A stretch of DNA of 64,000 bases, taken from the NCBI GenBank assembly GCA_947629905.1, contig CANRFM010000010.1, forward strand, positions 21,670 through 85,669, given 5' to 3'. This DNA comes from an uncultured Clostridia bacterium (GTDB lineage: Bacteria; Bacillota; Clostridia; Oscillospirales; Ruminococcaceae). Of the stretch, positions 43,299-52,963 are shown piece by piece. The first letter of the stretch is position 1. Every line of letters begins with the position of its first letter. The notes under the pieces were generated by a model. That model made no database searches. It saw nothing but the letters and a program-made list of their open reading frames with translations, and was not told where the DNA came from. Position numbers and translations under genes: made by a program.

Positions 43299-46235
43299 AT
43301 GCGGCTTACCGGGCTGCTGCTTGCGGCAATGCTTCTGCTGCTCTGCACCGCTGTGCCCGTATCCGCAGAGGACGGGACAGCAAGCCCGGAACCTCTGCCG
43401 GAAGAACCCCTTTACACGGAACAGGAGAGCTACAGCGACTATTACGACACCTATTCCGGAGAAAACCGCCCGGCGCAGGAGATCGTGATCGCAGGAAAGG
43501 ATTATGTTTCTGCCCGTTCCCCGGAGGATGGCGTTTCGGTCGGGAGTTTCGGCAGTGAGTACGGACAGGAAAACAAGGACAATGTGCTGATCTGGAACAC
43601 GGCAGACGGCGAGATCACCTATGAAGTGGATGTGCCGGAGACTGGCATTTACTGCATGGCGTTTTCCTATATGCCCATTCCGTCCACTATGTCCGGTATT
43701 GAATTTTCCATTCTGATCGACGGGGAATCGCCCTATGATACGGCATCCCGTGCGGCTTTGAAGAAGGTATTTGTGAATGACGGAGACTTCATCCTTGACT
43801 TCCGGGGCAATCAGATACGCCCGCCGCAGAAACAGACGGCACTGTGGCTGACAACGCCCCTGTATGACCCGGACGGGCTGTTCAATGACCCGCTGATCTT
43901 CTACCTGAAAAAAGGCAGCCATGAGCTGACATTCTCTATTGTAAAAGGCTATTTTGCGCTGGAGGAATTCCGGCTGTACACGCCGGAAGTGCTGCCGGAT
44001 TATGCGGCATACCGGGACAGCATTTCTGCTGCTGTGACACCGGAAAACACCCCTGCCACGCTGGTACGCATCGAGGGGGAGGATGCTGCCTACAAGAGCG
44101 ATGCGACTTTGTACGCTACGGCTGACAATGCAAGCTACCTTGCTTCTCCGGCAGACCCGGCGAAAACGGTCTTTAATACGATCGGGGCAGGGAACTGGTC
44201 GAAGGCTTTGCAGACCGTCACGTGGGAGATACCCGCTGCGGAACTGCCGGAAGACGGCTGGTATAAGCTTGGCATAAAGGCAAGGCAGAACACCATGCGG
44301 GGCTTTTCTTCCAACCGCAGAATTTACATAGACGGGGCAGTGCCCTGTGAGGAATTCGATCAGGTACAATTCCGCTACGACAATGACTGGCAGCTTGTCA
44401 CACCCGCCGATGCCGGGGGAGAGGCGCTGTATGTCTACTTAGAGGGCGGAACGGATCACACCATTTCCATGGAAGCCGTTCCCGGTGAGATCGGCAGATC
44501 GATGCGGCTTTTGCAGGAAACGGTGGCGGACATTAACACCTACTACCGGAAGATCCTGATGATCACCGGTCCGACACCGGATCGGTATACGGACTACTAT
44601 GTGCATGAGCGCATTCCGGAGCTGTTGGGGGAACTGGAACGGCTTTCTGCTGACCTGAAAACCATCAAGGCAGATATTGAGTCACTGGCAGATACAGAGG
44701 GCTCGGAAGCGGCTGCCCTCGAACGGATGTATATTATCCTCGACAGCTGTATCGAACGTCCGCTGCGCATTCCGGACTACCTGTCACAGATCAAGGACAA
44801 TATCACGGCGCTTTCCGCATGGATGTATGACTACAGGGGGCAGCCGTTAGAGGTGGACTATATCGAGATCGCCTCTGCTGATCAGGCATTCAGTCCGGTC
44901 GAGGAAAAATTTTTCCGTTCGGTCAGCTTCGGGTGGAAACGGTTCGTCAGCTCGTTCTTTGAGGACTACACCAACCTGTCAGAGGACAAGGGAGAGGATG
45001 CTGTCAATGTCTGGGTCAGCCTCGGACGGGAACAGGCGCTTGTGGTCAAAAATCTTGTGGAATCGGAATTTTCCACGCACTATGACACCAATATCTCCGT
45101 CAATCTTGTGGTCGGCGGTGTAGTAGAGGCGACACTTGCCGGAAAAGGTCCGGATGTGGCACTGTTCCTCGGCGGAGAATTTCCCGTCAATCTGGCAGCA
45201 AGAGGACTGCTGGTCGATCTGAAACAGTTTGACGACTATGAGGAAGTCATGCAGCAGTATCAGGAAAATGCGGCTGTGCCCTATCAATATGACAACGGCA
45301 CGTATGCACTGCCCCTGACACAAAGCTGGGCGATGATGTTCTACCGGAAAGACATTCTTGCGGCGTTGGGCTTTACCGCACCGCCGGAGACATGGACGGA
45401 TGTGGTGGATATGCTGCCGGCTTTACAGCGCAATTATATGTATGTCGGTCTGGTGCTGCCGGTCGTTTCGGGCACGAATGCGACGATTTCTGCGGCTACG
45501 GAATCGGGGCATACCTTTGCGGCACTGATGCTGCAGAACGGGCTGAATTACTACAACGAAGCGCAGACAAAGACGAATTTTGACAGCGTAATTGCGGAGC
45601 AGGCGTTTGAGCAGTGGACGGATTTTTACACGAAATACGGCTTTGAGCAGACGTATGACGGGTTTTCCCGTTTCCGGACAGGGGAATATCCCATTGTCAT
45701 TGCGGACTACGGCTTTTTCAATCAGCTCACAGCAGCTTCACCGGAGATCAACGGCTTGTGGGATTTCACGAAAATTCCCGGCACGCTGCGGGAGGATGGC
45801 ACGGTCTCCCATGCGGTGAACTCTACCACTTCCGGTGCTGTGATCTTCAACAAGTGCAAGGATATTGAGGGGGCGTGGGAATTTCTGAAATGGTTCTCCT
45901 CGGCAGAGGTACAGGCGGAGTACGGCACACAGGTCGAGGGCTTGCTCGGGCAGCTGGGCAGATATGCCCCTGCCAACCGGGAAGCGCTTGCACGGCTTTC
46001 ATGGTCGAAAGCGGAGCTGCAAAAACTGACTGAGGCACAGGATGAATTGCAGGAAATTCCGATCATTCCGGCTTCCTACGCTGTGACACGCAATATCATG
46101 AATGCGTTCCGGGAGACTGTGAACGAACACGAAAACCCCCGTGATACGTTCTTCTGGTATAACCGTGACATCAACAGTGAAATTACCCGGAAGCGGGAAA
46201 ATCTCGGACTTCCGACAGGGGAGACTACACAATAA
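43299..46235 (+). CDS. Giant extracellular sugar-binding protein with N-terminal CBM-like domains
   Basis: A 978-residue secreted protein with a signal peptide (cut near VPVSA-ED). Residues about 40-235 and 265-420 look like two beta-sandwich carbohydrate-binding-like domains (LKKGSHELTFS; RIEGEDAAYKSD). A helical linker (about 430-540) leads to a C-terminal solute-binding domain of ABC importers (about 550-960; VWVSLGREQALVVKNLVE, GKGPDVALFLGGE, EGAWEFLKWFSS). No lipobox is visible. The ATG is about 30 bases from the GGGAGG site. A CTG at 43278, eight bases after that site, would add KRKNRR and a proper basic signal-peptide start, so initiation may be non-AUG. It probably captures a complex glycan for the permeases downstream. 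Confidence 0.82.
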   Translation: MRLTGLLLAAMLLLLCTAVPVSAEDGTASPEPLPEEPLYTEQESYSDYYDTYSGENRPAQEIVIAGKDYVSARSPEDGVSVGSFGSEYGQENKDNVLIWNTADGEITYEVDVPETGIYCMAFSYMPIPSTMSGIEFSILIDGESPYDTASRAALKKVFVNDGDFILDFRGNQIRPPQKQTALWLTTPLYDPDGLFNDPLIFYLKKGSHELTFSIVKGYFALEEFRLYTPEVLPDYAAYRDSISAAVTPENTPATLVRIEGEDAAYKSDATLYATADNASYLASPADPAKTVFNTIGAGNWSKALQTVTWEIPAAELPEDGWYKLGIKARQNTMRGFSSNRRIYIDGAVPCEEFDQVQFRYDNDWQLVTPADAGGEALYVYLEGGTDHTISMEAVPGEIGRSMRLLQETVADINTYYRKILMITGPTPDRYTDYYVHERIPELLGELERLSADLKTIKADIESLADTEGSEAAALERMYIILDSCIERPLRIPDYLSQIKDNITALSAWMYDYRGQPLEVDYIEIASADQAFSPVEEKFFRSVSFGWKRFVSSFFEDYTNLSEDKGEDAVNVWVSLGREQALVVKNLVESEFSTHYDTNISVNLVVGGVVEATLAGKGPDVALFLGGEFPVNLAARGLLVDLKQFDDYEEVMQQYQENAAVPYQYDNGTYALPLTQSWAMMFYRKDILAALGFTAPPETWTDVVDMLPALQRNYMYVGLVLPVVSGTNATISAATESGHTFAALMLQNGLNYYNEAQTKTNFDSVIAEQAFEQWTDFYTKYGFEQTYDGFSRFRTGEYPIVIADYGFFNQLTAASPEINGLWDFTKIPGTLREDGTVSHAVNSTTSGAVIFNKCKDIEGAWEFLKWFSSAEVQAEYGTQVEGLLGQLGRYAPANREALARLSWSKAELQKLTEAQDELQEIPIIPASYAVTRNIMNAFRETVNEHENPRDTFFWYNRDINSEITRKRENLGLPTGETTQ

Positions 46236-46266
46236 CAGCACAGGGCTGCGGAAGGAGGTGGTTCTA

Positions 46267-47175
46267 ATGGAAAAACAGGCACAGCGGCACACACTCTGGA
46301 AACGGATCATACAGCACCGGGAGGAGTATCTGATGCTGCTGCCGTTTATGCTGGTGTTCTTTGTGTTCACTGTCATTCCGGTTGTCATGTCGCTGCCGAT
46401 GGGCTTTACGGATTTTGACATGGTGCAGCTCCCGCAATTTGTCGGGCTGTCCAATTATGTCACGCTGTTTCTGAATGACAGCATTTTCATACAGTCCATC
46501 CGGGTGACACTGGTGTTTGCCCTGTTCACAGGACCGATCAGCTATGTGCTGTGCTTTCTGCTCGCATGGCTCATCAACGAACTGCCCCAAAAGCTGAAAA
46601 CCATCTTTACACTGGTGTTCTATGCGCCCTCTATGGCGAATGTTTACACCGTGTGGCAGCTCATTTTTTCGGGCGACTCCTACGGCTATCTGAATTCCGT
46701 TCTGCTGAATGCCGGGCTGATCACAAAACCTATACAGTGGCTGACCGACAGTAACTATGTGCTGGGGGTCGTTATCGTGGTGCAGCTCTGGCTCTCCCTC
46801 GGGGCAGGCTTTCTTGCCCTGAGAGCGGGTTTTCAGAGCATTGACCGTTCTTTGTATGAAGCGGGTGCGATCGAGGGCATCCGCAATCGGTGGCAGGAGC
46901 TGATCTACATCACCATTCCTGCCATGGGTCCGCAGCTTCTGTTTGCGGCAGTCATGCAGATCGTCAGCTCATTCACGGCAGGCACGGTGGCGCAGAGTCT
47001 TGTGGGCTTTCCGAGTACGGATTATAAGGCGCACACCATTATGACACACGCCTATGACTACGGGTGGGTTCGATACGAAATGGGCTATGCATCTGCAATC
47101 TGCATGGTGCTGTTCCTTGCCATGCTCGTCTGCAACAGGTTGATCAGCAAGCTGTTGAGCCGCTATATGGACTGA
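46267..47175 (+). CDS. Sugar ABC transporter permease 1 (MalF/UgpA-like)
   Basis: A 302-residue membrane protein with six helices. The cytoplasmic EAA loop reads SLYEAGAIEGIRNRWQELIYITIP, which contacts the ATPase. It is of the MalF/UgpA type and should pair with the next permease. The start is the ATG at 46267 behind AAGGAGG; the track's 42 extra residues run inside the upstream gene. It lies 31 bases after the binding-protein stop. No ATPase gene is in the operon, so a shared MsmK-like ATPase elsewhere is expected. Confidence 0.92.
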   Translation: MEKQAQRHTLWKRIIQHREEYLMLLPFMLVFFVFTVIPVVMSLPMGFTDFDMVQLPQFVGLSNYVTLFLNDSIFIQSIRVTLVFALFTGPISYVLCFLLAWLINELPQKLKTIFTLVFYAPSMANVYTVWQLIFSGDSYGYLNSVLLNAGLITKPIQWLTDSNYVLGVVIVVQLWLSLGAGFLALRAGFQSIDRSLYEAGAIEGIRNRWQELIYITIPAMGPQLLFAAVMQIVSSFTAGTVAQSLVGFPSTDYKAHTIMTHAYDYGWVRYEMGYASAICMVLFLAMLVCNRLISKLLSRYMD

Positions 47176-47188
47176 AGGGGGCTTTTGC

Positions 47189-48061
47189 ATGACCGATACC
47201 AAAAAACTGAAAGCCTCCAACCGACAGGCAGGACGGCACATTGGCGGGACAGTGCTGATCTTTCTCTTTCTGCTGGTGCTGGGACTGTTCATGGCACTGC
47301 CCATCTACCTTGCCTGTGTCATGTCTGTCAAGCCCGTTCATGAGCTGTTTATCTTTCCGCCGAAGCTGTATGCTATTGACCCGACACTGGATAATTTCCG
47401 GGATATGTTTACGACCCTCAGCGAAATGTGGGTGCCTTTCTCCCGGTATGTGTGCAACAGTGTGCTGGTGACCGTCAGCGTGACGGCGGCGCAGTGCGTG
47501 TTTGCCTCTATGGCGGCATTCGTCCTTGCAAAGGGCAAAGCACCCGGCAGAGGATTCCTCAACAAGCTCATTGTCGTTTCTCTGCTTTACCAGAGCAATG
47601 TCATTTACATCATGCAGTATATTGTCATGGCAAAGCTGCACATGATCGATACCTACTGGGCGCTGATTTTGCCGTCGGTGGCTTCGCCGATGTGCCTTTT
47701 CCTGATGCGGCAGTCCATGATGACCGTCCCGGATGCTATGATCGAGGCTGCCAAGGTGGACGGTGCGGGGATGTTTACCATCTGCTGGCAGGTCGTCATG
47801 CCAAACCAGAAACCGGCGCTGATGACGATGATCATTTTTGCGTTTCAGGCGGCGTGGAATATACAGGGCGGCACATTGGTCTACAATGAAGCCCTCAAGA
47901 CGCTGCCGACCGTTGTGCAGCAGGCGGCTGCTGCAGGGCTTGCCCGTGCGGGCGTGGCAATGGCTTCTGCCGTGTTCATGCTTGTGCCGCCGGTCGTGAT
48001 CTTCATGATCGCACAGAAACAGGTCATCGAAACAATGGCACATTCCGGCATCAAGGACTAA
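47189..48061 (+). CDS. Sugar ABC transporter permease 2 (MalG/UgpE-like)
   Basis: A 290-residue membrane protein with about six helices and the EAA-type loop MIEAAKVDGAGMFTICWQVVMP. It resembles MalG/UgpE and presumably forms the channel with the upstream permease, from which it is separated by 13 bases. Start ATG 47189 follows AAGGGGG. The next gene follows after 12 bases. Confidence 0.92.
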   Translation: MTDTKKLKASNRQAGRHIGGTVLIFLFLLVLGLFMALPIYLACVMSVKPVHELFIFPPKLYAIDPTLDNFRDMFTTLSEMWVPFSRYVCNSVLVTVSVTAAQCVFASMAAFVLAKGKAPGRGFLNKLIVVSLLYQSNVIYIMQYIVMAKLHMIDTYWALILPSVASPMCLFLMRQSMMTVPDAMIEAAKVDGAGMFTICWQVVMPNQKPALMTMIIFAFQAAWNIQGGTLVYNEALKTLPTVVQQAAAAGLARAGVAMASAVFMLVPPVVIFMIAQKQVIETMAHSGIKD

Positions 48062-48073
48062 AGGAGGGAGCTC

Positions 48074-49570
48074 ATGCTGCTGAAACAAATGACTGCGGCT
48101 GCCCTTGCCGCAGCTTTGAGCCTGTTCTTATCCGGCAGTGTGACAGCCGCTGCGGAGGAACATTATGATGTCTATCACTATGACTGCTGGTCGGAAGCCG
48201 TTCCCTCACAGGCAGGCTATACGGCGGAGCGTGCTGTCAGCGGGCAGGATTTAGGGGTCGGGAATTTTTCAGAGCCGACGGATATTTTCCGGGACAGCCA
48301 TGATCGGTTCTATATCGTGGATTCCGGGAATGACCGCATTGTTGTGACCGATGCAGAGCTTGAAACGGTGGAGAAAGTGTTTGACACGTTCACCATGCCG
48401 GACGGCTCGGAAACGGCTCTGAACAGTCCGCAGGGCGTGTATGTTGCGCCCGAAACGGAGCTGCTCTATATTGCCGACTATGACAATTCCCGTGTGCTGA
48501 TCTCCGATTATGACGGCAATGTGCAGCGGGAGATCACAAAGCCGGATTCTGAACTGTTCTCGCAGGAACTGACTTTCCTGCCGCAGAAAGTCCTTGCCGA
48601 CAAGGCGGGAAATGTGTACATCGTGCTTGGCAATATCACGACCGGGGCGGCAATGTTCAGCAGTGACGGGGTATTTCAGGGGTACTACGGGGCAAATACC
48701 GTGCAGACGACCCCGGAAGTCATTGTAAACCATTTCCGGAAACTGCTCTCGACCGATGAGATGCGCTCCCGGCAGGCAAGGACAGTGCCGTCCGGTATCA
48801 CGAATTTTGATCTGGATGATGAGGGCTTCATTTACACCTGTTCACAATCGACCTCGCAGACGCAGGACACGGTGAAAAAACTCAATGCGGCAGGGGCGAA
48901 TCTGTTTTCCTCGCTTGGGGTCACGTGGGGGGACATCCGTTCCTACTACGACACCAACACAAACACGAATTATCAGCCGATGATCTGTGACATTGAAATT
49001 TCCGATGACAAGAGCATCAACTGCCTTGACCTGACGACGGGGCGGGTATTTCAGTATGACAAGGAGGGCAGTTTGCTGTTCATTTTCGGGAGCAAGTCCG
49101 ATCAGTTAGGGGGCTTTACGGAAGTCACGGCACTGGAATCGTGCGGAGAATCTATTTATGTGGTCGATAAACGGAAAAATACGGTCACGGTCTTTGCGGA
49201 GACGGATTTTGGTTCGCTCGTTCATAAAGCGACAGAACTGTACAATGCGGGCTATTATGAAGAAGCGCTTGCGCCGTGGTATCAGGTACTTCAGTATGAC
49301 GGCAACTATGTGAGGGCATATGAGGGCATTGCATCGGGGCTGCTTGTCAAGGGTGATTATGAAGGCTCGATGAGGTATGCAAAGCTTGCGGATTCCAATT
49401 CCCGCTATAACAAGGCATTTGAGGGATACCGGCAGGAATGGCTGTCGGCGCATTTCACACAGGTAGCTATCGTTGTGATCTTGGTTGCTGCGGTGCTGAC
49501 TGGGCTGCATTTTTACCGGAAGAAGCACATCGCTAAAACAGAAACGGCAGAGAGGAGTGAGCAGCCGTGA
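48074..49570 (+). CDS. NHL-repeat extracytoplasmic protein with C-terminal membrane anchor
   Basis: A 498-residue exported protein. After a signal peptide (cleaved near VTAAAEE), residues about 60-370 carry NHL/beta-propeller repeats (FSEPTDIFRDSHDRFYIVDSGNDRIV, LNSPQGVYVAPE, LLYIADYDNSRV). A short TPR-like helical pair follows (ATELYNAGYYEEALAPWYQVL). Near the C-terminus is one helix (VAIVVILVAAVLTGLHFY). NHL propellers bind proteins or ligands; in this operon it may be an accessory of the transporter on the outer face of the membrane. It overlaps the next gene. Confidence 0.8.
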   Translation: MLLKQMTAAALAAALSLFLSGSVTAAAEEHYDVYHYDCWSEAVPSQAGYTAERAVSGQDLGVGNFSEPTDIFRDSHDRFYIVDSGNDRIVVTDAELETVEKVFDTFTMPDGSETALNSPQGVYVAPETELLYIADYDNSRVLISDYDGNVQREITKPDSELFSQELTFLPQKVLADKAGNVYIVLGNITTGAAMFSSDGVFQGYYGANTVQTTPEVIVNHFRKLLSTDEMRSRQARTVPSGITNFDLDDEGFIYTCSQSTSQTQDTVKKLNAAGANLFSSLGVTWGDIRSYYDTNTNTNYQPMICDIEISDDKSINCLDLTTGRVFQYDKEGSLLFIFGSKSDQLGGFTEVTALESCGESIYVVDKRKNTVTVFAETDFGSLVHKATELYNAGYYEEALAPWYQVLQYDGNYVRAYEGIASGLLVKGDYEGSMRYAKLADSNSRYNKAFEGYRQEWLSAHFTQVAIVVILVAAVLTGLHFYRKKHIAKTETAERSEQP

Positions 49571-50196
49571 TGGATCTGACAGACCGGCAGTGGGTAAGCT
49601 ATGCCGTGACACATCCCTTTGCAGGGTTTGAGGATATGCGCTGGAAGAAAGCGGGTTCGGTGAAAATTGCGACAGCGGTTGTGTGCCTGTGGTTCGTGGC
49701 TGCTGTGCTGTATAACCGCCTGTACGGGTTTCAGTTTTACAGTGAGCCGGATAAGATCTTCAATGTCATTCCCTATTTTGTGCAGACGATCGTCATTTTC
49801 CTGACATGGACGGTCGGCAACTGGTCGGTCTGTACGCTGCTTGACGGCGAGGGGACGATGCGCAATATCTACATTTACAGTGCCTATGCGCTGATCCCCT
49901 ATGTGGCAAGCCTTTATCTCGAAACATTCCTGTCGCATTTCCTGATCCGGGATGAGTATATTTTCATGCAGGTGATCGGCTATCTGGGGCAGGGGTGGAC
50001 GATTTTGCTGCTGTTCTCAGCGATCCGGTCGGTGCATCAGTATTCGTTCCTGAAAACCATTGCGGCGATATGCCTGACGGTTGCGGCAATGGCGGTCATG
50101 CTGTTTTTGCTTGTCATGCTGCTGCTGTTGTTTGAGCAGGTGTATGTGTTTGCATATTCCATTTATACAGAAATTGCCTACCGGCTGAAAGTGTAG
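49567..50196 (+). CDS. Yip1-family-like integral membrane protein
   Basis: A 209-residue protein with about five hydrophobic helices (for example VVCLWFVAAVLYNRLYGF and the long C-terminal VAAMAVMLFLLVMLLLLF). The layout GNWSVCTLLDGEGTMRNIYIYSAYALIPY resembles the Yip1 family. The GTG at 49567, overlapping the previous stop and well spaced from AGGAG, or the adjacent ATG at 49570, is the start. Function unknown; it is encoded with the NHL protein in this operon, suggesting a membrane complex. Confidence 0.72.
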   Translation: MMDLTDRQWVSYAVTHPFAGFEDMRWKKAGSVKIATAVVCLWFVAAVLYNRLYGFQFYSEPDKIFNVIPYFVQTIVIFLTWTVGNWSVCTLLDGEGTMRNIYIYSAYALIPYVASLYLETFLSHFLIRDEYIFMQVIGYLGQGWTILLLFSAIRSVHQYSFLKTIAAICLTVAAMAVMLFLLVMLLLLFEQVYVFAYSIYTEIAYRLKV

Positions 50197-50208
50197 AGGG
50201 GTGTGCAG

Positions 50209-52959
50209 ATGAAACGGAAAAGAAGATTGCTCGCATGGCTGCTTATTGCGGTTCTGTTTGTGGTTTCCGGAAGTCTTGCTGCCTTTGCGGCAGGGGAGAC
50301 AACGGAGCTTTCTGAAACGGAAGAAGCGGACGAGGGTGAAGCGCTTGACATCGGGGAAGCACAGGAAGAAATGGAAGCGACCCCGGCGGATATTACTGGC
50401 TATTTTTCTGAAATCGGACAGGCGGACGGCTATTCTGTCTGGCTGCGCCCGGCGGATTACAAGGATAACATCGAGGCAAAGCAGCCGGATGCAGATACGG
50501 CGGACGAAACAAAAAAACGTCTGAAACACGTGGAGCTTGCTCTGCTAAATCCGGCAGGAAAACTGGTCGCAGAACTGGAAGAAGCTGGCGGCAGCAAGGA
50601 GGAGACGGTCTGTCTCAGCCATGCCGGGCGGTATCTGGTCGTACTCAATGCTGACCGGGATAAAGTGCTGCGTATCCGGTACCGGGTATCTACACTGGAC
50701 AGTGCGTTCCTGTTCCTGACACAGGATAAAAAAACGCTGGAGCTGTACAGCACGGACTACGAGTCCTTGCGTGCGGTGATGCAGCTTGACGAGACGAAAG
50801 ACGGACAGTGCATTTACCGTTCCGCTGACGGGGCATATCAGGCATTTCTGAATGCGGAGAAAGATCAGGCATGGGCTTGTGTCAGACAGGCTGCGGAGAA
50901 CAACAAGCTTGTCCTCTACTATGAGGAGGATACCGCTGTGATCGCTCTGGAGAACAAGGCGAACGGCTATCTCTGGTGGTCATCGCCCCTTGGCTGTGAT
51001 CGTGATACCCGTGCGAAGGCGCTGACAGTCGCAGAACTGGGATCTTCGGCAGTGCTGACTTACGGGGACAGAAATGCCGGAAGTACGGCTACCCAGCGTT
51101 CCCGGAACGGTTCGGAAGTCAAGTGCCGGGAGACGGGGGACGGTCTGGAGATCACCTATGATTTCGGGAAGAGCGGCATCCTTGTGCCGGTGACATATAC
51201 CCTTTGTGACGACTATCTTTCTGTGAGCGTGGAGACTGCTGCCATCCGGGAGAGCCGGACAGAGGAGGGCATTACGGCAACAGAGCTGGAACTGCTCGGG
51301 AGCTTCGGGGCTGGAACAGCGGACGAGGAGGGGTATTTTGTCATTCCGGACGGCTGCGGGGCTTTGCTCCGGTTCAACAACGGCAAGACCGATACCAAAA
51401 GTTACAGTGCCAAGGTCTACGGCAGGGACATCACTGCCGTTCCGACCACAAAGCCTGCGGTGACGGAAAAAATTTACATGCCCGTTTACGGTATCGTCAA
51501 GGAAGGCAATGCCATGACGGTCATCGTGGAAAAGGGCGACGGGAATGTGTTCCTGAATGCCAGCGTTTCCGGGCAGTCCTTGAGCAGCTATAATATTTGC
51601 AGCTTCTCTTTTCAGCTGCGGGGGTCGGATACGTTCTACATGGCAGGGGACTACGGCGATCTGACGGTATTCGAGAAGGGCGAGATCCAGCAGGATGAAC
51701 TGAAACTCCGCTACTACCCGACCGCAGATGAGACGGCAAGCTATATGGACATTGCCAAAACTTACCGGACGTACTTGCTGAATGACGGCGGTGTGACGGC
51801 AAAGGCAGAGTCTGACCGGACAGAACTGTACCTTGATCTGTATGGCGGCACGATGAGACCACGCTCGGTTTTGGGGATCCCTGTTACGCTGAAAACGGCT
51901 GTCACCGGGTTTGACGAGGCAAGGACGATCGTGCAGGGCTTCACGGACCGGGGGATCACGGATGTGGCAGTTATCTACCATAACTGGACGGACGAGGGCA
52001 TTTCCGGCAAAGTGGACAACAAGGCAAAGCCCTCCGGAACGCTTGGCGGAAACGGCGCATTCCGCAGGATGACGGATCTTTTCACGGAGCAGGGGATCGC
52101 ATTCTATCCGGCTGTGAACAACGTTGTATTCCAGTCCGGGAACGGCTACTATCCGTTCTTTCATACTGCTATCCGCATTTCCGGTGCGTATGCCAGACAG
52201 ATCCCCTATGACCTTGCCTACGGGGTGCAGGACACCTCCCAAAAGACGAAGAGCCTTCTGTCGCCGGGCACATTTGCAGGGATCTACAGCAAGCTGGCAA
52301 AGCGCTATGCCCAAAAAGGACTGACCGGGGTCAGCCTTGGGGAAATGACAGCTTCACTCTGGAGCGATCACGGCAAGCAGAACATGGGCTGCGACAGCAC
52401 CATGCGGACCTTGCAGGAGAGTTACCAGCAGATCAGGGATGCCGGGCTTTCGCTGTTGGCGGACGGCTGTGCGGCATATGCGTTCCCGTATGTGGACCGC
52501 ATTACGGAAGTCCCGCTGCAGTCCAGCGGCTTTGATGTACTGAATGAGGACATCCCGTTCTATCAGATCGTGATGCACGGGGTCATTCCCTATGCGGGGA
52601 CGGCGATCAATGCCAGCGCAGATGCGCCGGAGGCGTTCCTGAACTGCATTGCAACAGGCTGCGATCCGTCCTATGATATGATCTATGCTGAGGCAAGCGA
52701 ACTGAAAGATACAGAGCTGGATCGGTATTTCTATGCGGATCATGCGTTCTGGACGGACACGGCTGCTGAGGAATATGCACTGGCAAAGGAGATCCTTTCC
52801 GGCGTGAGCGACCAGTATATCACAGACTATGTGCGGGACGGTGATATTTCCGTGACGACCTATGCGGACGGGACGGAGATCACTGTGGACTATGCGGAGG
52901 AGACCATTACGGCTGACGGAAAGACATGGGTGCTGGAAGAAGTGCTGAAGGGAGCGTGA
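50209..52959 (+). CDS. DUF5696-type large secreted protein, probable TIM-barrel carbohydrate-active protein
   Basis: A 916-residue exported protein: basic start KRKRRLLAW, a signal helix, then an acidic low-complexity stretch (about 30-60). An all-beta region (about 200-520; ALENKANGYLWWSSPL, FVIPDGCGALLRFNNG) is followed by a region with TIM-barrel-like pacing (about 560-850; GITDVAVIYHNWTDEG, LTGVSLGEMTASLWSDHGK, DVLNEDIPFYQI). From memory this matches DUF5696 proteins encoded with ABC transporters in Paenibacillus and relatives. A glycoside hydrolase activity is plausible but unproven. The start at 50209 is chosen over GTG 50203 by spacing from AGAGGGG. Confidence 0.75.
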   Translation: MKRKRRLLAWLLIAVLFVVSGSLAAFAAGETTELSETEEADEGEALDIGEAQEEMEATPADITGYFSEIGQADGYSVWLRPADYKDNIEAKQPDADTADETKKRLKHVELALLNPAGKLVAELEEAGGSKEETVCLSHAGRYLVVLNADRDKVLRIRYRVSTLDSAFLFLTQDKKTLELYSTDYESLRAVMQLDETKDGQCIYRSADGAYQAFLNAEKDQAWACVRQAAENNKLVLYYEEDTAVIALENKANGYLWWSSPLGCDRDTRAKALTVAELGSSAVLTYGDRNAGSTATQRSRNGSEVKCRETGDGLEITYDFGKSGILVPVTYTLCDDYLSVSVETAAIRESRTEEGITATELELLGSFGAGTADEEGYFVIPDGCGALLRFNNGKTDTKSYSAKVYGRDITAVPTTKPAVTEKIYMPVYGIVKEGNAMTVIVEKGDGNVFLNASVSGQSLSSYNICSFSFQLRGSDTFYMAGDYGDLTVFEKGEIQQDELKLRYYPTADETASYMDIAKTYRTYLLNDGGVTAKAESDRTELYLDLYGGTMRPRSVLGIPVTLKTAVTGFDEARTIVQGFTDRGITDVAVIYHNWTDEGISGKVDNKAKPSGTLGGNGAFRRMTDLFTEQGIAFYPAVNNVVFQSGNGYYPFFHTAIRISGAYARQIPYDLAYGVQDTSQKTKSLLSPGTFAGIYSKLAKRYAQKGLTGVSLGEMTASLWSDHGKQNMGCDSTMRTLQESYQQIRDAGLSLLADGCAAYAFPYVDRITEVPLQSSGFDVLNEDIPFYQIVMHGVIPYAGTAINASADAPEAFLNCIATGCDPSYDMIYAEASELKDTELDRYFYADHAFWTDTAAEEYALAKEILSGVSDQYITDYVRDGDISVTTYADGTEITVDYAEETITADGKTWVLEEVLKGA

Positions 52960-52963
52960 TACC

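Noticed and set aside
50980-52314. 444-codon minus-strand ORF opposite the DUF5696 gene
   Set aside because: Shadow inside an operon whose plus-strand genes have good ribosome binding sites and conserved order.
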